Counted from the first letter of the stretch, positions 36,707 through 46,966 are shown. The stretch is DNA of 64,000 bases from DATFNI01 sp963712305 (GCA_963712305.1 CAVQHI010000001.1:744001-808000); one strand, 5' to 3'. The notes: generated from the letters alone by a model not told the origin. Numbers and translations: made by a program.

Positions 36707-38167
36707 ATGATTCCTGGAATGACCGCCATACAACGGGATGTAGTCAAGCGACATATCGGGCCATTTGTCTTTGTGTTCCTGACCATCATGTTCCTGTTAC
36801 TGATGCAATTTCTAATTCTATACCTTGATAAGATAGTAGGCAAAGGGATTCCATGGAATATTATTCTCGAACTAATTTTTTCAAATCTTGCGTACATGGT
36901 AGTTCTCGCCGTTCCGATGGCGGTCTTAATAGCAGCTTTAATGGCTTATGGACGTTTTTCTGAACTAAATGAACTGACGGCACTCAAAGCAGCCGGCGTC
37001 AGTCCCCTTCGGATGATGGTTCCAACTTTGTTTTTCTCCTTCATACTTGCTCTGGCACTGGGTTGGTTTTCCAATTATGTGCTGCCAAATGCCAATTACC
37101 GTGCCCGTGCCCTTTTTATCGACATTCGACTTAAAAAACCGGGCTTTGACCTGAAACCTAACGTTTTTTATGATGGTATCAAGGGGTATACTTTTTATGT
37201 TAAACACATGAGCGCCGGGAATGACTCTCTTTTTGATGTTACCCTGTTCCAGGACCAAAATCAAAAACGGGATTTTACAGTCATCAAAGCCAAAATCGGC
37301 TATCTCAAGAGTGAAAAAGATAAGGAAACACTGACACTATATCTCACTGATGGGTATCTTCTGAGATATATGTCCGGCGAGTACAGTAATAAATTTACGG
37401 TCGACCGCACCAAATTTAACCGGTATCGCATCAGTTTCGACTTATCGGAACTGGCATTCTCACGATCCAATCCGAACCGATACTCCAGAGACGACCGGAC
37501 GATGAGCGCCCAGGCAATGATGGCGGTCATTGATACTCTGAAATCTGAGATGAATAAAAAAACGAAGGATTACTTCAAACAAACAACCGTCGTCGGACCT
37601 TATATCAGAAATAGAAGATTTGCAGCAGAAAATTCCCGCACGTTGATTCCCCTGCGTGACGTGGACTCTAATCCGAAAAGCCAGTCAGCCAAAGAGGCCA
37701 AAGTTCCAGCTTATAAGAGCGAATTTACAACACTGAACTACTTACCACTTGCCAGGGAGCAGGAAGTGACTTCTGAATTGGCCGTCGAGAATTTGCGGCA
37801 TAAGTTGCTAAGTTATGAAAACCTGAGATTAAACCTTAAATGGCGGCAACAGCGCATTCATGAATACCTGGTTGAGGTTCAGAAAAAAATTTCTATCCCA
37901 TTCGGGTGCATCATCTTCATATTAATAGGCGCTCCCCTTGGCATGCTAACCCGCAAAGGCAACCTTGGCTATGCGGCCCTTATAAGTGCCATCATCTTTA
38001 CGTTTTACTGGACAAGCCTCATTGAGGGTGAGAAACTGGCCGATCACATGCTTATCAGTCCTTTTATGTCGATGTGGGCCGGAAATATAATACTAACAGT
38101 CGTTGGTATTCTGCTTACCATCAAGGTCTGGAGGGATCATCTTTTTGTCCGAAAGAAACAGGCCTGA
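36707..38167 (+). CDS. lptF: LptF/LptG family lipopolysaccharide export permease (first copy)
   Basis: One of two permease subunits that, with the LptB ATPase, extract LPS from the inner membrane. Helices are seen at the start (FVFVFLTIMFLLLMQFLILYL; NLAYMVVLAVPMAVLIAALM) and at the end (IPFGCIIFILIGAPLGMLTR, GNIILTVVGILLTIKVW), with a large periplasmic beta-jellyroll part between. The 486-residue form is longer than typical LptF because of a hydrophilic, partly coiled insert (roughly residues 270-400, with SELAVENLRHKLLSYENLRL). The ATG at 36707 is preferred to an upstream TTG at 36656. It is divergent from sprA and 115 bases before a second family member. Confidence 0.88.
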   Translation: MIPGMTAIQRDVVKRHIGPFVFVFLTIMFLLLMQFLILYLDKIVGKGIPWNIILELIFSNLAYMVVLAVPMAVLIAALMAYGRFSELNELTALKAAGVSPLRMMVPTLFFSFILALALGWFSNYVLPNANYRARALFIDIRLKKPGFDLKPNVFYDGIKGYTFYVKHMSAGNDSLFDVTLFQDQNQKRDFTVIKAKIGYLKSEKDKETLTLYLTDGYLLRYMSGEYSNKFTVDRTKFNRYRISFDLSELAFSRSNPNRYSRDDRTMSAQAMMAVIDTLKSEMNKKTKDYFKQTTVVGPYIRNRRFAAENSRTLIPLRDVDSNPKSQSAKEAKVPAYKSEFTTLNYLPLAREQEVTSELAVENLRHKLLSYENLRLNLKWRQQRIHEYLVEVQKKISIPFGCIIFILIGAPLGMLTRKGNLGYAALISAIIFTFYWTSLIEGEKLADHMLISPFMSMWAGNIILTVVGILLTIKVWRDHLFVRKKQA

Positions 38168-38282
38168 GTGTATGATTTCACAAAATGTAGTTGGCAAATA
38201 TTCTCCTGACAATTGTCGTGATTCTGCTTACTATTATGGTTTGCAAAGATCGGCGGATCTCAGATAATACCAAGAAAGAACC

Positions 38283-39365
38283 GTGGTAAAGAAACTCGAC
38301 AGATATATCATTTACCGTCTTTTCATCATCACACTATTCGTGCTGGCGGTGTTGATATTCGTTTTTGTGGTAATCGATTTCTCTCAGAAAAGTGATGAAT
38401 TCACAGATCACGGAGCTACTATCCTACAGGTGCTACAGATCTATTATGTGAATTATATCCCCGAGATCATACGACTGGTGACCCCTGTCGCTGTATTTGT
38501 GGCAACCTTATTACTGACGGGTCAGATGGCGGACCGCCTGGAGATTGTGGCTATCAAAGCTGCTGGAATAAGCCTGTATCGACTGGCCGTTCCTTACATG
38601 CTGTTTGGGTTATTCGCGGTCGCTTTGATCAGCTATCTCGATGGGTTTGTTGTACCCAAATCCAATGCGATACGCATGAATTTCGAGCGCCAGTATCTTG
38701 GAAATCAATCAGAGAAAGTTGAACGGGATAAAATCTATCGCGAAGAATCAACCAATTCGATACTCCTGGTCAATTATTTTGATGCCAAGCAAAAAGTAGG
38801 ATACAAAGTCCAGTTTTTTCGGTTCAAGAATGGAAATATCGTCCAGACACTGAATGCGACACGGATGGAATGGCAAGATACGAGTAAAACCTGGAAACTC
38901 ATCCGGGGCTATGAGCGCGAATACAAAAAGGACGGCTACAAGCTGGTTGAATTCAGTACACGTGATACCACGCTGAATGTAATGCCCATGGATCTTGCCC
39001 GATCTACCAGCGATGTGTATCAGCTGACTTATCCTGAAATCATCCAATATATCAACTCTCTTGAACGGAGCGGTGCTTCAGGGATTGATTTGCCTAAAGT
39101 ACAGTTTTATAGTAAGCTGAGTTACCCTTTTTCGATCATTGTGGTCATATTGATCGGTTTATCTATCGCCGCTGTCAAGACTCGTGGCGGGCGCGGTGTA
39201 AACGTGGCCTATGGATTGGCTATCAGCTTTATCTATCTGGCGCTTATGAAGATATCGGAACCATTCGGTTACTCGGGTGAATTGTCTCCTTTGGTCGCCG
39301 CTCTCATGCCCCACGCCATTTTCCTCTGTACCGGAATCGCACTACTGCTTACCGCAAAGAAGTAA
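38283..39365 (+). CDS. lptG: LptF/LptG family lipopolysaccharide export permease (second copy)
   Basis: The partner permease, 360 residues, of normal length. It begins LDRYIIYRLFIITLFVLAVLIFVF, typical of LptG, then has IIRLVTPVAVFVATLLLTGQM, the cytoplasmic coupling helix region LEIVAIKAAGISLYRL, a periplasmic jellyroll, and three last helices (YPFSIIVVILIGLSIAAVK and others). The start codon is GTG. Following lptF on the same strand, it gives the complete permease pair; lptB, lptC, lptA and lptD are elsewhere. Confidence 0.88.
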   Translation: MVKKLDRYIIYRLFIITLFVLAVLIFVFVVIDFSQKSDEFTDHGATILQVLQIYYVNYIPEIIRLVTPVAVFVATLLLTGQMADRLEIVAIKAAGISLYRLAVPYMLFGLFAVALISYLDGFVVPKSNAIRMNFERQYLGNQSEKVERDKIYREESTNSILLVNYFDAKQKVGYKVQFFRFKNGNIVQTLNATRMEWQDTSKTWKLIRGYEREYKKDGYKLVEFSTRDTTLNVMPMDLARSTSDVYQLTYPEIIQYINSLERSGASGIDLPKVQFYSKLSYPFSIIVVILIGLSIAAVKTRGGRGVNVAYGLAISFIYLALMKISEPFGYSGELSPLVAALMPHAIFLCTGIALLLTAKK

Positions 39366-39454
39366 ACTGCGTTAGTTATTTGAAATTGGTAATTAGAAAT
39401 TTGAAGGAAAGTAGCTAATTTTCAATTCTCTAATTTCTGTTTCCCATTCAGATG

Positions 39455-39787
39455 TCAAGCTTCAGGGATGGGTCCGCGATAACTCATGTTAACATTTGGT
39501 CGCCCCTGGGTCTCGATCTCCCCGAACTGTTCTTCAAAACGACGGATATTTTCAGCCAGTGCATTTGACAGCCTTTTTGCGTGGTCAGGTGTCAGTACCA
39601 TTCGTTTCAGTACCTTTGCTTTTGGTACGCCCGGCATCACAGCGATGAAGTCGAGAATAAATTCCGAAGCAGAATGTGTGATCATCACCAGATTCGAATA
39701 TGTACCAGATGCCTCCTGTTCGGTAAGTTCTATTTCCAGTTGAGTTTGACTATCGTCCTGTTTGAATGTGTTGGTCTTTTCCTGCAT
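39455..39787 (-). CDS. DUF3467 family protein
   Basis: A 110-residue soluble protein of the DUF3467 family. Family-typical text is YSNLVMITHSASEFILDFIAVMPG, KVLKRMVLTPDHAKRLSNALAENIRRFE and the C-terminal glycine/proline-rich tail. Function is unknown; members are common in Bacteroidota. Its ATG overlaps the stop of the cystathionine beta-synthase gene by one base, so the two are co-translated. Confidence 0.85.
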   Translation of the reverse strand: MQEKTNTFKQDDSQTQLEIELTEQEASGTYSNLVMITHSASEFILDFIAVMPGVPKAKVLKRMVLTPDHAKRLSNALAENIRRFEEQFGEIETQGRPNVNMSYRGPIPEA

Positions 39788-41184
39788 TACGATTCCTTTT
39801 GTTTTTTGAAAATGATGGCGTTGATCAGATCGCTTCGTGTAATGATATCCTTCTTTCCCCCTGCTCTGTTTACAATAACAGCCGATGTCTTTTTGTCTAA
39901 CAGGTTGGTGATTTTCTCAAGTGATGTATCACTGTCGACATCAGGGAACGGGTCTCCCATCACCTCGGCAACCGAGCGTGACTGAGCTGTCGGATCCTTT
40001 ATCAGTGTATTCAGAATATGCGATTCAAGCAAGCTGCCGACCAACGATCCTTTATCATCGGCAACCGGCAATTGAGAAATGCCTTCCTCATTCATCAACT
40101 CATTTGCTTCCTGAATCGTCTGACGTGTGTTTACAGTTACAATACCGGTTACATGTTTTGATTTTGACTTGATGATATCATGCGCAGAAACAGCATTCTC
40201 ATATTCAAAGAAGCCGTTGTTACGCATCCATTCATCATTATAAATTTTTGACACATAACGGGTTCCACTATCGGGCAGAAGCACAACTACCAGTGCATTT
40301 TTCCCAAGTTTGTGATTACGTGCATATTCACGTGCTCCCCAAACGGCTGATCCGCACGATCCCCCGACAAACAGGCTCTCAAGGGTGGCGAGTTCCCGGG
40401 TCGCCAGGAACGCATCTTTGTCGGAACACTGGACAATTTCATCGATCAGACTCATGTCAACGTTTTTTGGAATGATGTCCTCTCCAATTCCTTCTGTCAG
40501 ATACGGTGCAACCTGATTCTTATCATACTTTCCGGTTTCATGGTATGATTTATAGACAGATCCAATCGGATCAATTCCTACAACCTGTATATCTGGTTTT
40601 TTCTCCTTCAGGTAGCGGGCTGTACCGCTGATCGTTCCTCCCGTGCCAATGCCGCAAATAAAATGCGTGATCTTACCTTCGGTTTGTTCCCAAAGTTCGG
40701 GGCCTGTCGTCTCATAATGAGCTTGAGAGTTGCTCAGGTTATCATACTGGTTGGGATACCATGAGTTAGGGATTTCATTATTTAGTCTTTTGGCCACCGA
40801 ATAATAGCTTCTGGGATCTTCCGGCTCCACGTTAGTTGGACAAACCTTGACCTCGGCACCAAGTGCACGCAAAATGTTAATCTTTTCCTGGCTTTGTTTA
40901 TCAGTCGTAGTGAAAATACACCGGTATCCTTTGATAGCCGCTACAAGTGCCAGACCCGTCCCTGTATTTCCGGACGTACCTTCAATGATCGTAGAACCTG
41001 GTTCAATTTTACCTTCACGCTCAGCATCCTCAATCATTTTAAGCGCTATGCGGTCCTTGACACTCTGCCCGGGATTGAAATACTCGACTTTGCCAAGCAT
41101 GGTGCATGCCAGGCCTTTCTTGATTTTGTGTAACTCCACCAGTGGGGTATTCCCGATCGTTTCAATAATGGATTGATGCCACAT
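39787..41184 (-). CDS. cbs: Cystathionine beta-synthase
   Basis: A PLP enzyme that joins serine (or an activated serine) and homocysteine to cystathionine; close relatives act as cysteine synthases. The catalytic domain has the PLP lysine K43 in NPGQSVKDR, the substrate loop EGTSGNTGTGLA at 69-80 and the phosphate-binding GIGTGGTISGT. Two C-terminal CBS domains follow from about residue 330 (GIVTVNTRQTIQEANELMNE; VAEVMGDPFPDVDSDTSLEKI), as in animal CBS. The start at 41184 (MWHQSIIETIGNTPLVEL) is chosen because the extra 18 residues from 41238 have no family match. Reaction assignment against cysteine synthase is likely but not proven by sequence alone. Confidence 0.88.
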   Translation of the reverse strand: MWHQSIIETIGNTPLVELHKIKKGLACTMLGKVEYFNPGQSVKDRIALKMIEDAEREGKIEPGSTIIEGTSGNTGTGLALVAAIKGYRCIFTTTDKQSQEKINILRALGAEVKVCPTNVEPEDPRSYYSVAKRLNNEIPNSWYPNQYDNLSNSQAHYETTGPELWEQTEGKITHFICGIGTGGTISGTARYLKEKKPDIQVVGIDPIGSVYKSYHETGKYDKNQVAPYLTEGIGEDIIPKNVDMSLIDEIVQCSDKDAFLATRELATLESLFVGGSCGSAVWGAREYARNHKLGKNALVVVLLPDSGTRYVSKIYNDEWMRNNGFFEYENAVSAHDIIKSKSKHVTGIVTVNTRQTIQEANELMNEEGISQLPVADDKGSLVGSLLESHILNTLIKDPTAQSRSVAEVMGDPFPDVDSDTSLEKITNLLDKKTSAVIVNRAGGKKDIITRSDLINAIIFKKQKES

Positions 41185-41399
41185 ATTTTTTTCGCTGAAT
41201 TTCTGCTTACAAATGAACGAGGCGTAAGATATTGACAAAAGTTCACACTTACGAAATCATCTGTTGGTTGCCAATACTTAAGTCTTAATATCAGTTAGCA
41301 GAGCCTAAGCCCCATTTGTACTGTTTTCAGGCAGCAATTTCTTGTGCTAACGTAATGATTTCGTAACTTTCCGTAAATTTAGCATCAACTTGCTCACGG

Positions 41400-42638
41400 T
41401 TGTTAATCCCGGCACTAATATCACTGGTTTCCCTGTTTTCCGGATTGATGCATCCACCCGGTCACGAAAGTAACGATCATCGGTCTGTCGACCTTTCACA
41501 TGCCGACAGTGTCAGGGTGCTGTTATTCAACGAGAATCCGCCACAAGCCATCGAACTATGGTCATGGCACGGACCACTCGTCCTTAGAACTCAAAACGGA
41601 GACACGCTCGTTCAGCAATCCGGGCAACCAGCCATACAAATTTATCGATCCGGCCGGTACATCATTTGTGATAATGGATTGCATCACATGGTCACCAGTC
41701 GGTTAACTGTAACAGCTCAACCCGATATACTTATTCGTATCAAGTCGCCAGACTACCCTTACCGTTACTATCGAGGTAGTGTTACGATGATTGCCGGAAA
41801 AACACAAACCTCAATGCATATTGTTAATAAAACGAGTCTGGAAGATTATGTTGGAAGTGTAGTCGGTTCAGAAATGGATTTCAGGAATATCGAAGCCCTG
41901 AAGGTTCAGGCGGTCATCGCTCGCACGTATGCACTTTGGCATCTCGGTGCAACCCAAGGTAGTGACTATGATGTGGGGGACAATACACAGAACCAGATTT
42001 ACAAGGGTGATCTGATCATGAAACCATACTGTCGTGAAGTCGCTTTAGCCACAAAGGGGGAAATCATCACATGGAGTCATCACCTGATCCTTGCGGCATA
42101 CTCGAGTACCTGCGGCGGGCAAACGGCATCCAATGCGACGGTTTGGGGCGGGCATCCGATACCGTATCTTAAACCCATTAAAGATAATGGTGCGTGTGCC
42201 GATTCTCCACATTACAGATGGACTTTCCGGATTAGCCGGGATTCACTGCTCGATGCACTGAGTCGTGCCATCCGACAACCGGTGGAAAACATCACCACGT
42301 TAGACACCAGCCAGTACGGACGCATCACTTTTGTACATCTTAAAATATCTCCGGAACATGATCGTACTATCAAAGGAACGCTCTTCCGGGAGGTATTGCT
42401 TAGTCAGTTTGGAGAGCGATCACTTAAGAGCAACTGGTATTCTCTGCAAAAAGAGAAGAATATGTATATATTTCATGGTCGCGGAATGGGACATGGCGTG
42501 GGACTCTGTCAATGGGGTGCACGTGGTCTGGCTCTTTCCGGGTGGAATTATCGTGAAATTCTTCGTTTCTATTATACTGGTGTGCAAATCGAAGAACTGT
42601 TTCACTACAAAGAAGAAAACCTGCCTCTGGCGTATTAA
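41400..42638 (+). CDS. SpoIID/LytB domain protein
   Basis: A 412-residue secreted protein with a hydrophobic N-terminus from a TTG start. The SpoIID domain is marked by LEDYVGSVVGSEM, EALKVQAVIARTYAL, the AAYSSTCGGQT motif and the closing FHGRGMGHGVGLCQWGARGLA. In spore formers SpoIID is a lytic transglycosylase that cuts stripped peptidoglycan; in non-sporulating Gram-negatives relatives are thought to act on cell-wall glycan. A possible promoter (TTG-N19-TAACTTTC) ends about 30 bases upstream of the TTG start. It is followed 10 bases later by a small gene. Confidence 0.85.
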   Translation: MLIPALISLVSLFSGLMHPPGHESNDHRSVDLSHADSVRVLLFNENPPQAIELWSWHGPLVLRTQNGDTLVQQSGQPAIQIYRSGRYIICDNGLHHMVTSRLTVTAQPDILIRIKSPDYPYRYYRGSVTMIAGKTQTSMHIVNKTSLEDYVGSVVGSEMDFRNIEALKVQAVIARTYALWHLGATQGSDYDVGDNTQNQIYKGDLIMKPYCREVALATKGEIITWSHHLILAAYSSTCGGQTASNATVWGGHPIPYLKPIKDNGACADSPHYRWTFRISRDSLLDALSRAIRQPVENITTLDTSQYGRITFVHLKISPEHDRTIKGTLFREVLLSQFGERSLKSNWYSLQKEKNMYIFHGRGMGHGVGLCQWGARGLALSGWNYREILRFYYTGVQIEELFHYKEENLPLAY

Positions 42639-42648
42639 TTTATAACCT

Positions 42649-42924
42649 ATGTTCCTGAATAAAAAGAAACCTAAAGACTATGATTGCGGCTATAATCTGG
42701 ATTTAATGATAGCTGCACTGCCCCGTATTGAGGATGAGGAAGACCGCATCGAATACGCAAAACGTATCGTCGGTCTGATCAAACAGAGTCATATTAACTG
42801 GGTCGATGAGTACGGAAACAGCGAAAAAGCATGGCAACACTTTTTCGATCTTGCCGACTACAACCCGGAAGACTATAGTATCACCAATCCTTACAAGACC
42901 GGAGAAAGAGACGAAGCCAGATAA
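42649..42924 (+). CDS. Small protein resembling DUF4290
   Basis: A 91-residue acidic soluble protein, 10 bases after the SpoIID-like gene. The pattern YDCGYNLDLMIAALPRIEDEE, YAKRIVGLIKQ, and KAWQHFFDLADYNPEDY resembles the Bacteroidota DUF4290 family (YGRN...EDREER...LWDQLF..SD), but it is shorter. Function is unknown. Family assignment is from memory of the pattern and is moderate. Confidence 0.6.
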   Translation: MFLNKKKPKDYDCGYNLDLMIAALPRIEDEEDRIEYAKRIVGLIKQSHINWVDEYGNSEKAWQHFFDLADYNPEDYSITNPYKTGERDEAR

Positions 42925-42933
42925 GCAGGATGC

Positions 42934-43494
42934 TTAGATCGCAGCTGATTTTCTGGCTGTCACATATACAGCCTCGTGTTCGTATTCCGAACGCAAAATA
43001 CCGAACAGCAGCTTATCATGGCAGGTACCCTCCTTCCAGACATGTTGGCGTAACTTCCCTTCTTGTTTAAATCCAAGCTTCTTTACCAGCTTGATCCATG
43101 GCTTGTTGAAATCAAACGCCGTAGTGTTTACCCGATTCATGTCTAATTCCTCAAAGCAATAATTGAGTGCACTCTGCATGGCATCGTGACCATAGCCCTG
43201 GTGCCAATAATTTTTTTTACCGATGGTACACTCAAGATTACAACGGGAATTATAGTAATCTATACCATGAATATCGATTACACCAATGAGTTCATTCGTG
43301 TCAGAGCGATGTATTTCAAGCAGCTTACTTGATGTGTTTTCGGGATCAATAACTGATTTTATGCGGTTGACAAACGACTCATATGATTCGAACTGAAAAG
43401 GATATTCGGAATCAAAATAATTCAGTTCCCTGTCGTTGTTCCAGCTGTAATGTATCTGAAGATTTTTCAGATCAAATGGAGTTAATTCAAGCAT
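42934..43494 (-). CDS. GNAT family acetyltransferase (RimJ/RimL-like)
   Basis: A 186-residue N-acetyltransferase. The acetyl-CoA-binding region is KKNYWHQGYGHDAMQSALNYCFEELDMNRV, followed by KPWIKLVKKLGFKQEGKLRQH, typical of RimJ/RimL relatives that modify protein or small-molecule amines. The start at 43494 (MLELTPFDLKNL) is favoured over 43542, whose extra residues do not fit the family. It converges on the DUF4290-like gene. The substrate is unknown. Confidence 0.8.
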   Translation of the reverse strand: MLELTPFDLKNLQIHYSWNNDRELNYFDSEYPFQFESYESFVNRIKSVIDPENTSSKLLEIHRSDTNELIGVIDIHGIDYYNSRCNLECTIGKKNYWHQGYGHDAMQSALNYCFEELDMNRVNTTAFDFNKPWIKLVKKLGFKQEGKLRQHVWKEGTCHDKLLFGILRSEYEHEAVYVTARKSAAI

Positions 43495-43780
43495 TACTGA
43501 ATCGATCTTGTTAATAATGATTGTCAACGTATGTAGATGCAATAAGAAAACTAAGGTTTTTATCGGGTATTGGAAGCGCTTTTTAAAACCTTTTTGAGAT
43601 TTAATAGTCTGATATGCATTAGAATATCACAAAATTTCAAAGTATCTTTCGAGTGCTTAAAAAGGGCCTGATACTTCCTTCAGTGTACCCCGTCGGGCAT
43701 CGGAAAATCATGAGGTCTGATCTTATAACTGATTGTGATCCATCCTGCTAATAAGTCTTTTGGAATCAATATAATGTCGC

Positions 43781-45232
43781 ATGGTCGAATCACCATTGCA
43801 CGACGTCGCGTCGCTATTTGTATCCGCCGAGGCGGATGAGTTATTCGGGCAGCCGCACTGGTCAGCCTTTTTTAAATATATGATCGGCTCGGTCAAAGAA
43901 TCGGCCAGGCCGCACTTGCTCTCTGTAACCGTCCAGGTTTCCCCGACTGATCCTCTTGATATCATTCAACATGATACCAAGTCGTCCGGGTTCAAATATT
44001 ACTGGGAAAAACCCGATCAAGATATAGGGCTCTGTGCCGGAGAAGCGTTACTCACATTGACCGCAGATGGTCCATCCCGGTTTACTCAACTCTCACGGAT
44101 GATTCAGACCTGGCAGAACAGGAGCTTTGTTTACCCGAACGATTTGCCTGATCAACCTCTCTTTGTCGGCGGATTCTCATTTTATGATGAATTCCAGGGT
44201 AATCGCTGGAATGATTTTCACAATGGACTCTTTACCATCCCCTCCTGGCTTTACTTCCGTAAGGGTGATAAAGGATTTGCCACAATAAACCTGTTGATTA
44301 CACCTGCCAGCCAGCGGGAACAGGTGGAAAACCAAATCATCCAGCAGTTCAGGCTTTGGTTTAAGGATAAGTCATCGCAATCGTCTACCCGGGAATCAGG
44401 AGCTCAAAACAGCCAAATAACCGCTGATGATCCCGAGTCGTGGAAGGCGAAAGTGAAAGATATTACCGGTAAAATAAAATCAGGCGAATTTGAGAAAGTT
44501 GTTCTTGCACGATCTGTCCGTCTGAAAACGGAAAGACAAGCAGATCCTGCAGTATTGCTCCAGGATCTGAGAGAAAAATATCCCAATTGCTATCAGTTCT
44601 GGATACAGCCGAGAAAAGGCAAATCATTCTTTGGAAGTACTCCTGAACGTCTGGCTGCATTTCACAACGGGCACATTGTTACCGAGAGTCTGGCCGGAAG
44701 CATCTCACGTGACGCCGATGAGAAACGGGATGCCCAGCTTGCCAATGAATTGCGGTTGAGTCAGAAAGATCAGTCTGAACATCGCTTTGTAGTCGAAGCC
44801 ATTGTCGAACGTCTGCGCCAGTACACAGCGGAGCTTTACGCGCCCGACGAGCCACGCATACTTCGATATCCCAATGTCCAGCATCTCTACACTCCGATAA
44901 CTGCTCAGATGAAGGAAGATGTATATCCGTTGGATGTGATCGGCAACCTTCATCCGACACCGGCCGTTGGCGGTTTGCCAAGACAAGAAGCCCTGGATCT
45001 CATCCGTCAGTTGGAGACGTTTGAACGGGGTTGGTATGCAGGTCCAATCGGTTGGCTGGATCGATCGGGAAATGGGGAATTTTCCGTAGCCATCAGAAGT
45101 GCCCTGCTGGAAAAAAATGATGTCGAAATTTACGCCGGCTGTGGTGTTGTTGCCGACTCAGATCCCCAGGCTGAATGGGAGGAAACGGAGCTGAAGCTGA
45201 TTCCTCTACTCACAGCATTTCAGGTGCTTTGA
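43781..45232 (+). CDS. menF: Isochorismate synthase
   Basis: This enzyme converts chorismate to isochorismate, the first committed step of menaquinone synthesis. The 483-residue chorismate-binding protein has the C-terminal catalytic fold with KVVLARSVRL, the FFGSTPERL segment, TESLAGSISR, the magnesium-site HPTPAVGGLPRQEA and the closing AGCGVVADSDPQAEWEET. The HPTPAVGG form distinguishes it from anthranilate synthase. It starts the men operon and ends four bases before menD. Confidence 0.93.
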   Translation: MVESPLHDVASLFVSAEADELFGQPHWSAFFKYMIGSVKESARPHLLSVTVQVSPTDPLDIIQHDTKSSGFKYYWEKPDQDIGLCAGEALLTLTADGPSRFTQLSRMIQTWQNRSFVYPNDLPDQPLFVGGFSFYDEFQGNRWNDFHNGLFTIPSWLYFRKGDKGFATINLLITPASQREQVENQIIQQFRLWFKDKSSQSSTRESGAQNSQITADDPESWKAKVKDITGKIKSGEFEKVVLARSVRLKTERQADPAVLLQDLREKYPNCYQFWIQPRKGKSFFGSTPERLAAFHNGHIVTESLAGSISRDADEKRDAQLANELRLSQKDQSEHRFVVEAIVERLRQYTAELYAPDEPRILRYPNVQHLYTPITAQMKEDVYPLDVIGNLHPTPAVGGLPRQEALDLIRQLETFERGWYAGPIGWLDRSGNGEFSVAIRSALLEKNDVEIYAGCGVVADSDPQAEWEETELKLIPLLTAFQVL

Positions 45233-45236
45233 AACA

Positions 45237-46961
45237 ATGAGTGAGACCGGTAATTTCACATTCGACTGGTGCCTTTCCTTTGTGGAAACTCTCGCCGACA
45301 GCGGCGTCAAACATGCCATCATCTCTCCCGGGTCACGTTCCACTCCCCTTACACTTGCTTTTGCAGCCCATCCAAGGATAAAAAAAACGGTCGTTCTCGA
45401 TGAACGATCTGCCGCTTTTACCGCACTTGGTATCGGCAAAATAACCGGAATGCCTGCCGCTATTGTCTGTACTTCCGGGACGGCCGCCGCCAATTATTAT
45501 CCGGCTGTTGTTGAAGCGTCTATGACAGGAGTGCCGTTATTAGTGCTTACGACTGACAGACCCCCATATCTTCGTTCTGTCGGTGCATCGCAGGCTATCG
45601 ATCAACTCAAAATGTTCGGTGATTACCCACGCTTCTTTTTCGAAGCCGGCGAACCAGTCAATAAAGAGAAGGATTTGAAACGCCTCCGCTTGCTTGCTCT
45701 TCAATCCTTTCATAAATCCGTAAATCTAAATGGACCGGTGCACGTCAATTTTGCTTTCCGGAAACCATTGGAACCCGAACAGAAGCATTACAGTGTCCGG
45801 GTTGAAAGATTAGCTCAATCAGAACCTAATCCATCGAAAAAGATTGTATCTGATGCAGGAAAAGCTATAACGATTTTTCCCGATTGGTTAATCGATCGCA
45901 TAAAACGGTCCGAACGCCCACTTCTAATCACCGGAGAAATAAGTCCGACATTGCAAGGTGATGGACCAGCAAAACTGGCATCACAACTAAAGGCTCCTCT
46001 TCTCGCTGAAGCATTTTCTCAGCTAACGCGTTATCGTTCGATGGAACCCTCGCCATATATATATGGCTTCGATGCCTTCCTGAAGAGTGCGGATACCCGC
46101 AAAAGACTACTTCCGGATTTGATTCTCAGGTTCGGAGAATCTATCATCAGCAATGGGGTGAATCAGTGGTTGAAACACTGTGAAAGCGCTGAACAAATCG
46201 TGCTATCAACTTCCGGTGAATTACCGGATCCAACACTTTCTGCAAAAGATTTCTGTACGATCCCGTCTTATGAATTTGATCTTAGTGACATACCGGAACG
46301 TCATGATTTTGAGTGGATGAAGCAATGGAAGCAACTATCTGACACACACCTGGAGAAAACGTCAACAGTTTTGGAAGGAACGGATTCACTAACTGACGGG
46401 CATGTTCACTTCAGAATCGCACCAGAAATTCCGGAGGACTGGCTGGTAATGCTCTCCAACTCATACGCGGTACGTGATTTTGATTTCTTCGGATTTCGTT
46501 ATTCAGGAAAAGGCCCCATACTTGTCAATCGCGGCGCCAGTGGCATCGACGGGGTCACCTCCACATTCCTGGGAGCTGTCGTTGCTACCAGGAAAAACGG
46601 CATCCTGATTACCGGAGACCTTGCGTTCCTGCATGATACCAATGCCTTGTTGTCGCGGCGAGCTGTTTCTCCTGATCAGACACTCATCATTGTCGTTCTT
46701 AACAACAGCGGAGGCAGTATATTCCGGATGTTGCCCATTGCCTCGCACGAAGAGGTCTACTCTACTTATTTTGAAACGTCCCAGGATGTTGATCTGGATC
46801 ATCTGTGCAAGGCATATGACATTGAATTTAAAAGAGTTGAAAAAAATATGGAACTTATAGACGAGTTCCGGGTGTTGATTCACAAAAAAGGAATTCACAT
46901 TATTGAGTGTGTGACAAATTCCGTTGATTCAATGAATTTGCGGTCGCGTATTAGCCGGTAA
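45237..46961 (+). CDS. menD: SEPHCHC synthase
   Basis: MenD is a thiamine-diphosphate enzyme that joins 2-oxoglutarate to isochorismate. The 574-residue protein starts GVKHAIISPGSRSTPLTLAF, has the ThDP glutamate in LDERSAAFTALGIGK and TSGTAAANYYPAVVEA, and near the C-terminus GDLAFLHDTNALL followed by IIVVLNNSGGSIFRMLP, the cofactor-binding part. Length and motifs are normal. It is the second gene of menF-D-H-B. Confidence 0.95.
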   Translation: MSETGNFTFDWCLSFVETLADSGVKHAIISPGSRSTPLTLAFAAHPRIKKTVVLDERSAAFTALGIGKITGMPAAIVCTSGTAAANYYPAVVEASMTGVPLLVLTTDRPPYLRSVGASQAIDQLKMFGDYPRFFFEAGEPVNKEKDLKRLRLLALQSFHKSVNLNGPVHVNFAFRKPLEPEQKHYSVRVERLAQSEPNPSKKIVSDAGKAITIFPDWLIDRIKRSERPLLITGEISPTLQGDGPAKLASQLKAPLLAEAFSQLTRYRSMEPSPYIYGFDAFLKSADTRKRLLPDLILRFGESIISNGVNQWLKHCESAEQIVLSTSGELPDPTLSAKDFCTIPSYEFDLSDIPERHDFEWMKQWKQLSDTHLEKTSTVLEGTDSLTDGHVHFRIAPEIPEDWLVMLSNSYAVRDFDFFGFRYSGKGPILVNRGASGIDGVTSTFLGAVVATRKNGILITGDLAFLHDTNALLSRRAVSPDQTLIIVVLNNSGGSIFRMLPIASHEEVYSTYFETSQDVDLDHLCKAYDIEFKRVEKNMELIDEFRVLIHKKGIHIIECVTNSVDSMNLRSRISR

Positions 46962-46966
46962 ACGCC

